This document shows positions 60,101-64,000 of a DNA stretch of 64,000 bases, piece after piece. The number at the start of each line of letters is the position of its first letter. Positions within the stretch are counted from its first letter, which is position 1. The notes beneath the pieces are model-generated. The model saw only the letters and a list, made by a program, of their open reading frames with translations. It did not search any database and was not told the origin of the DNA. The position numbers and the translations under genes were made by a program. The DNA is from Arabidopsis thaliana (Eukaryota > Streptophyta > Magnoliopsida > Brassicales > Brassicaceae): positions 19,019,971-19,083,970 of the forward strand of contig NC_003070.9 of the NCBI RefSeq assembly GCF_000001735.4, in the 5' to 3' direction.

Positions 60101-61365
60101 TTAAGAACATGAAAATTGCAACTATTTTTTTTTTAATATTTATTTAGTACTCCGATAGTATATAGCTATACTTAAAAAATAAAATTGGTAGCTAGAATCC
60201 ATAAATATAAAGTTAGAAATATCTATATATGTCTCATCGTGTACATGAAACTTAGATATAAATATAGCACTGTTTTTCAATAGTTATAAATATCTTGATA
60301 CATAAATATGTTATATCATGCTCTCAAATTTCTTTTACATATATATATGTTACGTTTGGTCAAAGTTACAGAAGAAAAAAAAAAAAAATTACAGAAGAGT
60401 ACAAAAACTTCAGTTAATATTTTCATTTCACCAAATTGTGATACTGATACAGTATGTACATAGTTTGTTGCTTTCAAATAGGAAAGTTATCAATTTTATT
60501 GTAGTAATGTATTTTTCCAATATACAAAAAACTAATCAAGTATCATATTAGTTAATTTTGATTACATACGAATTTACAGGTTAATAATAATTAAATATTT
60601 TATGTTGAATAGGACACACACCCACCCACGCACAGACATACACCTATATATATATATATATATATATATCTAACAAATAAATTCTAACTTATATTCTCAA
60701 ATTTAACTACGAATGGCAGAAATCCTTATCAATTCCAAATAAAAATTACTAAAAGATTTGTGAATATTTTTTAATGTAAGAAAACAGAAATTTCTTATTT
60801 TCCAAAAGTGAAACACTTTTTACATAGTATATTGAGAAAGTTTCCTTGGACAATTTTTTAAAAGAAAGACATAACGTCATGTATATTGTTAATTATAGTT
60901 ATATATATATATATATAGAGTACATAGAACGATTCACTAAATACTAGGTTCAAAGTGGGTAAGTCTCATCCTTTAATGTTGGTTTCAAAGCTAAATGTGG
61001 TTGGTTGTTAAATTCCTCTAAAAACTATATCTTTTAATTGTTGGTCGATGTTGCTTCAGCTTATTTGAGATTTATATAATAGAGGAAAACCATTTAACAA
61101 TAAAAGAAATACATAATAAAAACGACGAGCTAATCTTGACATGTATGGGTGTGTGTGTCTGAGAGAGAGAGAAGGGACCTGCTAAAGCATCAAGAAGCGT
61201 AGATTTGCCTGAACCTGAAGGACCCATAATAGCTAAGATCCTATTTGGCTCACCACAACCATTCACTCCATTCAGTAATCTCTTAGTTGCTCCTTCACCG
61301 AAGTTTGGTATCACCACCGTAAGATCCTCCCACGCCACATACATCGCCCCCTCCGGCGTAGTCAT
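57162..61365 (-). CDS. ABCG13: ABCG half-transporter (white-brown complex type)
   Basis: Plasma-membrane exporter; ABCG13 (At1g51460) is known for cutin precursor secretion in petals. Nine exons on the minus strand: 61179-61365, 59517-59596, 58971-59432, 58774-58896, 58530-58691, 58158-58442, 57803-58075, 57600-57707, 57162-57518; 678 residues. The ATP-binding domain comes first: Walker [10 protein letters not shown] (48-56), signature ISGGEKKR (from 154), Walker B LLFLDE (174-179), switch region SIHQPSGE. The membrane domain (from about 380) has six predicted helices, for example [18 protein letters not shown] and [17 protein letters not shown]. The C-terminal tail is basic ([20 protein letters not shown]). 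As a half-transporter it must dimerise. Confidence 0.94.
59597..61178 (-). other. Long first intron of ABCG13 (1582 bp)
   Basis: It interrupts the frame just after Walker A (LLDALAG|G), while the other introns are about 75-110 bp. It contains a (TA)n tract at about 60645-60668 and several short TATA runs. No gene is recognised inside; the plus-strand frames at 59742 and 60318 are short and featureless. Confidence 0.85.
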
Positions 61366-64000
61366 GTATGCTTTTGTTAGATAGATCGAAAACTGAGCGA
61401 AGAGTTTTAAACTTGTTCTAGCTTAAGAGTTTTTTTTTTTGTTTCTTTGGGAGAGAAAAGTGTAATGTGTGTGAATGCTTGTGGCCTTATTTATAGTTAT
61501 AAAAAGTTGTGCGGTGAATGTATTAAGAGAACTAGGGTCTTTGAAAAAAAAAATGTATAAATTAGGGTGGTCCAAATTGGTTTAAACTAATTTGAGTCAA
61601 ACCGAAACTGTACCAAAGAAAGTGATTGGAAAAAACTAGATGTAATAAATTCGGTTACATATTTTTGATATATAAAATAAATCATGACTAAAAATAAATA
61701 AAACATATAGTTTAGTTAAAATAAAATAAAAAAAATTTAGAATCCGAAGAAAAATCGAACCAAACTAAATGATATTGGTTTCTATTTATTTTATGAAACC
61801 AAAACAAAATATCTACCCATGCAAAACAGAAAAGTGGATTAAGAATAGTGTAAAAGACAGAAAGGAAACTATTATATATGTACACTATCATGCATGCATA
61901 GACGAGGCATGTGACAGAAAAATTGACGTTTGATGTTATATTCATTTACTCGTTGGACCCGTTCGGTACTATATATGTCGAGAGCTACAGACATCCGCAT
62001 GATAAGAAACTTATGGTTTCGTTACACGATTTAAGGAAACATAACACTTTAGGGTATATATCACGTAAATTGCAATAATTTTATTTTCTGGTAATTTTGT
62101 CCAAATTTTTTATAAAATTCCGATTTGGTTGGGTGTATCAACTAGTATAGCACTCCAAAACATTGTTTTTTTTCAAACGAATCACAGAGGAAATTCAAAT
62201 CCATGAGGAGAGTCTATACTATTCAACTCAACTATATTTAGACGCCATTACTTTTGGAAAATTATTTGAATTATTTATATACATTGTGAACGTGATATAT
62301 ATAACTTAACATCGACATAAGGCCGTATATCAGAACGTTTAGATTAAAGTAATCTAGTTGTTGCATATTGAGTTTATGTAACTGGTAAGAAAGTAATCAA
62401 GAGAGTATATAAGGAATTTTAAGTATGTTGTGTAAACATATGATTGGATCAATTATTTTATCATAATGGCCGAAAATTAACCACGGAAAAGGTTATCATT
62501 AATATTTTAATTATTTTTATAAAGCAATTAATTTTGGTCGTATGTTAAATTTCTTATTGAGATATACTATTTAGTTTCTGCCTCTGGAAAGAAACCGTCC
62601 AATGTTCCTTGCTGCTTCAATGTGGTTCGTGTTGGTAATTTTTGAGGCAAAAGACGGATTCTCAACGTCATAAGATTTTTTTTATAGTGACTATTTTTAA
62701 TCTCCCCCAAATTGTTTGCAGAAGTGTATTCGACACATCATGAGCTTGCTTGTTGCATTTTGCTATTTAACTTTTGTTTTCGAGTTTTTATTTATGGCCC
62801 CCTATCATCTATTTTTATTGTTTATCAAACCTATCGTTCTATTTATATTGTAAGTTTATATATTTTTTTTAAGATTATAATACCGAACCATGAATTTGAA
62901 GAGCTTGCAAATTTATTCTCTTTCGGATATGACGAATGGAAAACAAGTATGTTGTAAAAAAAAAAAAAAAAACAGATGGTGACGGATTTGTTTTAACCAT
63001 GTGATGTTTTTAACCATGTTTCGTGCTAATCAAACACATACACAGTACCAAATACACTGTTTCAACGTTTATGTCTTCTTGTCTTCAATTGTATCAACAG
63101 AAATTAAAGCTATGTAGTTAGTGTGACTAAATTATTCATTTCTGCTAAGAAAGAAAATTCATTACTGCGATAACCTAATCATAGATTGTTAGATAAACTT
63201 ATTAAATGACTTCTTCCATCTTTTCCATATCATAACTATAATCAATTTTTTGTTTAACCAAAAAAAAAACAACTATAATTATTTTCTTGTGGTCCATAAA
63301 TGCTAGAAATATCCTAATAAAATATATGTGCAATAGAATTTTACATATAATTAGCTTTTAATTTGGGTGGGTTTGACCATAAAATTCTGCAGTCCATAGA
63401 AAAAAGTAGTCTGTGTTACTGTTAATTATTAATTAAGGGGTTCTCGATCTAAGGACATTTATATATCCGTTAATAACATTTCCAAAGCCCTAATTATGGG
63501 AAGCCATGTTCTTATTTTCTTTTTGAAGCAGTACTGTTTATTTGTCAATTTACAGCCTACATTACAAAAATATGGAAATTTCATTGCTTAATAGACTGTT
63601 TTGAGTTTTTGTTGAAAACAAAAAAAGGACTGTTTTGAGTCTTATAATTAAGAGAGTGCCAATAAATGAAGGCAAGAGGGACAAGCAATGCAAAAAAAAA
63701 AAAAAAACTGTTTAAGTAAATCTACTTTTGGTTATGAGATCCGAAATAAATACAAGAGAGTAAACATTCTGTACTATATTTGGTAAATGAATTGTAACCT
63801 TTGCTATATTAACTTCCATCTCAACTGTGAACTGCGTATCCCTGACACCTTAATTTAATTCAACTATCTACTTGTAAGTTCGTTGGTTTTTTATTACCAC
63901 AACTTCTTAGTTGTTGCAGTTGCCAAAAGTGCGATGCGACCACAATTTAACAATATTTGATTTTTATGGGCTTAATGTGATCTTACGGTCTAGTTATAAA
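61366..64000. other. ABCG13 upstream region and intergenic
   Basis: 61366-61520 is the ABCG13 leader and core promoter. The remainder is AT-rich with poly-A/T runs; no gene, RNA gene or clear transposon end was recognised up to the window edge. Confidence 0.45.

Noticed and set aside
62712..62957. Hydrophobic 81-residue ORF near the right edge
   Set aside because: Low-complexity AT-rich sequence, no recognisable motif or leader; chance ORF.
1..64000. tRNA, rRNA or snRNA genes
   Set aside because: Scanned by eye for conserved tRNA T-loop (GGTTCGAATCC-like) and snRNA motifs on both strands; none convincing.

Overview
The window is nuclear DNA of a flowering plant, almost certainly Arabidopsis thaliana chromosome 1 (long arm). 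It is AT-rich, has compact genes with many short GT-AG introns, and carries Helitron and MITE debris between genes. The gene order matches, from memory, the block At1g51310 to At1g51460; this was not checked against a database. Exon boundaries below were read from splice sites and checked by reading-frame arithmetic, so that each spliced reading frame closes.

Layout. 0-2 kb: 5' part of a minus-strand organellar-type tRNA 2-thiouridylase that runs off the left edge. 2-5.6 kb: sparse DNA with a possible broken coding fragment. 5.7-6.8 kb: intronless F-box gene. 6.9-7.9 kb: a hAT-type MITE with an 8-bp target duplication and an internal minisatellite rich in E2F-like motifs. 8.8-9.9 kb: a decayed serpin. 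12-14.7 kb: MATE citrate transporter. 15.9-18.8 kb: ARM-repeat (ARMC8/GID5-like) protein. 21.5 kb: small SIAMESE-related CDK inhibitor. 24.2 kb: double dimeric alpha/beta-barrel protein. 25.6-27.2 kb: F-box/LRR/FBD gene. 28-30 kb: eIF4A-III-like RNA helicase. 30.5-31.8 kb: mitochondrial-type NFU scaffold. 32.2 kb: photosystem II 5-kDa (PsbTn) precursor.

33-37.4 kb is transposon territory: a MULE-like element with diverged long inverted repeats, then two related Helitron-like elements. 37.8-39.6 kb: coiled-coil protein. 39.9-41.5 kb: DFR/CCR-like reductase. 41.5-44.7 kb: a second Helitron-rich block with a fresh 694-bp tandem duplication. 44.9-46.7 kb: sucrose-phosphatase. 48.4-49.6 kb: gene fragments, including a jacalin-lectin tail. 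51-52.6 kb: DAD1-like plastid lipase. 53.3-53.5 kb: a SIN3-like relic. 54.4-56.3 kb: TRAUCO (ASH2-like, SPRY). 57.2-61.4 kb: ABCG half-transporter with a long first intron. The rest is upstream DNA with no gene seen.

The genes do not form a pathway; this is an ordinary euchromatic neighbourhood. No undescribed system is evident. The more unusual content is structural: the trace of a lost tandem duplicate around the DABB gene, the E2F-motif minisatellite in a MITE, the Helitron tandem, and several relic genes (serpin, SIN3-like, jacalin tail).
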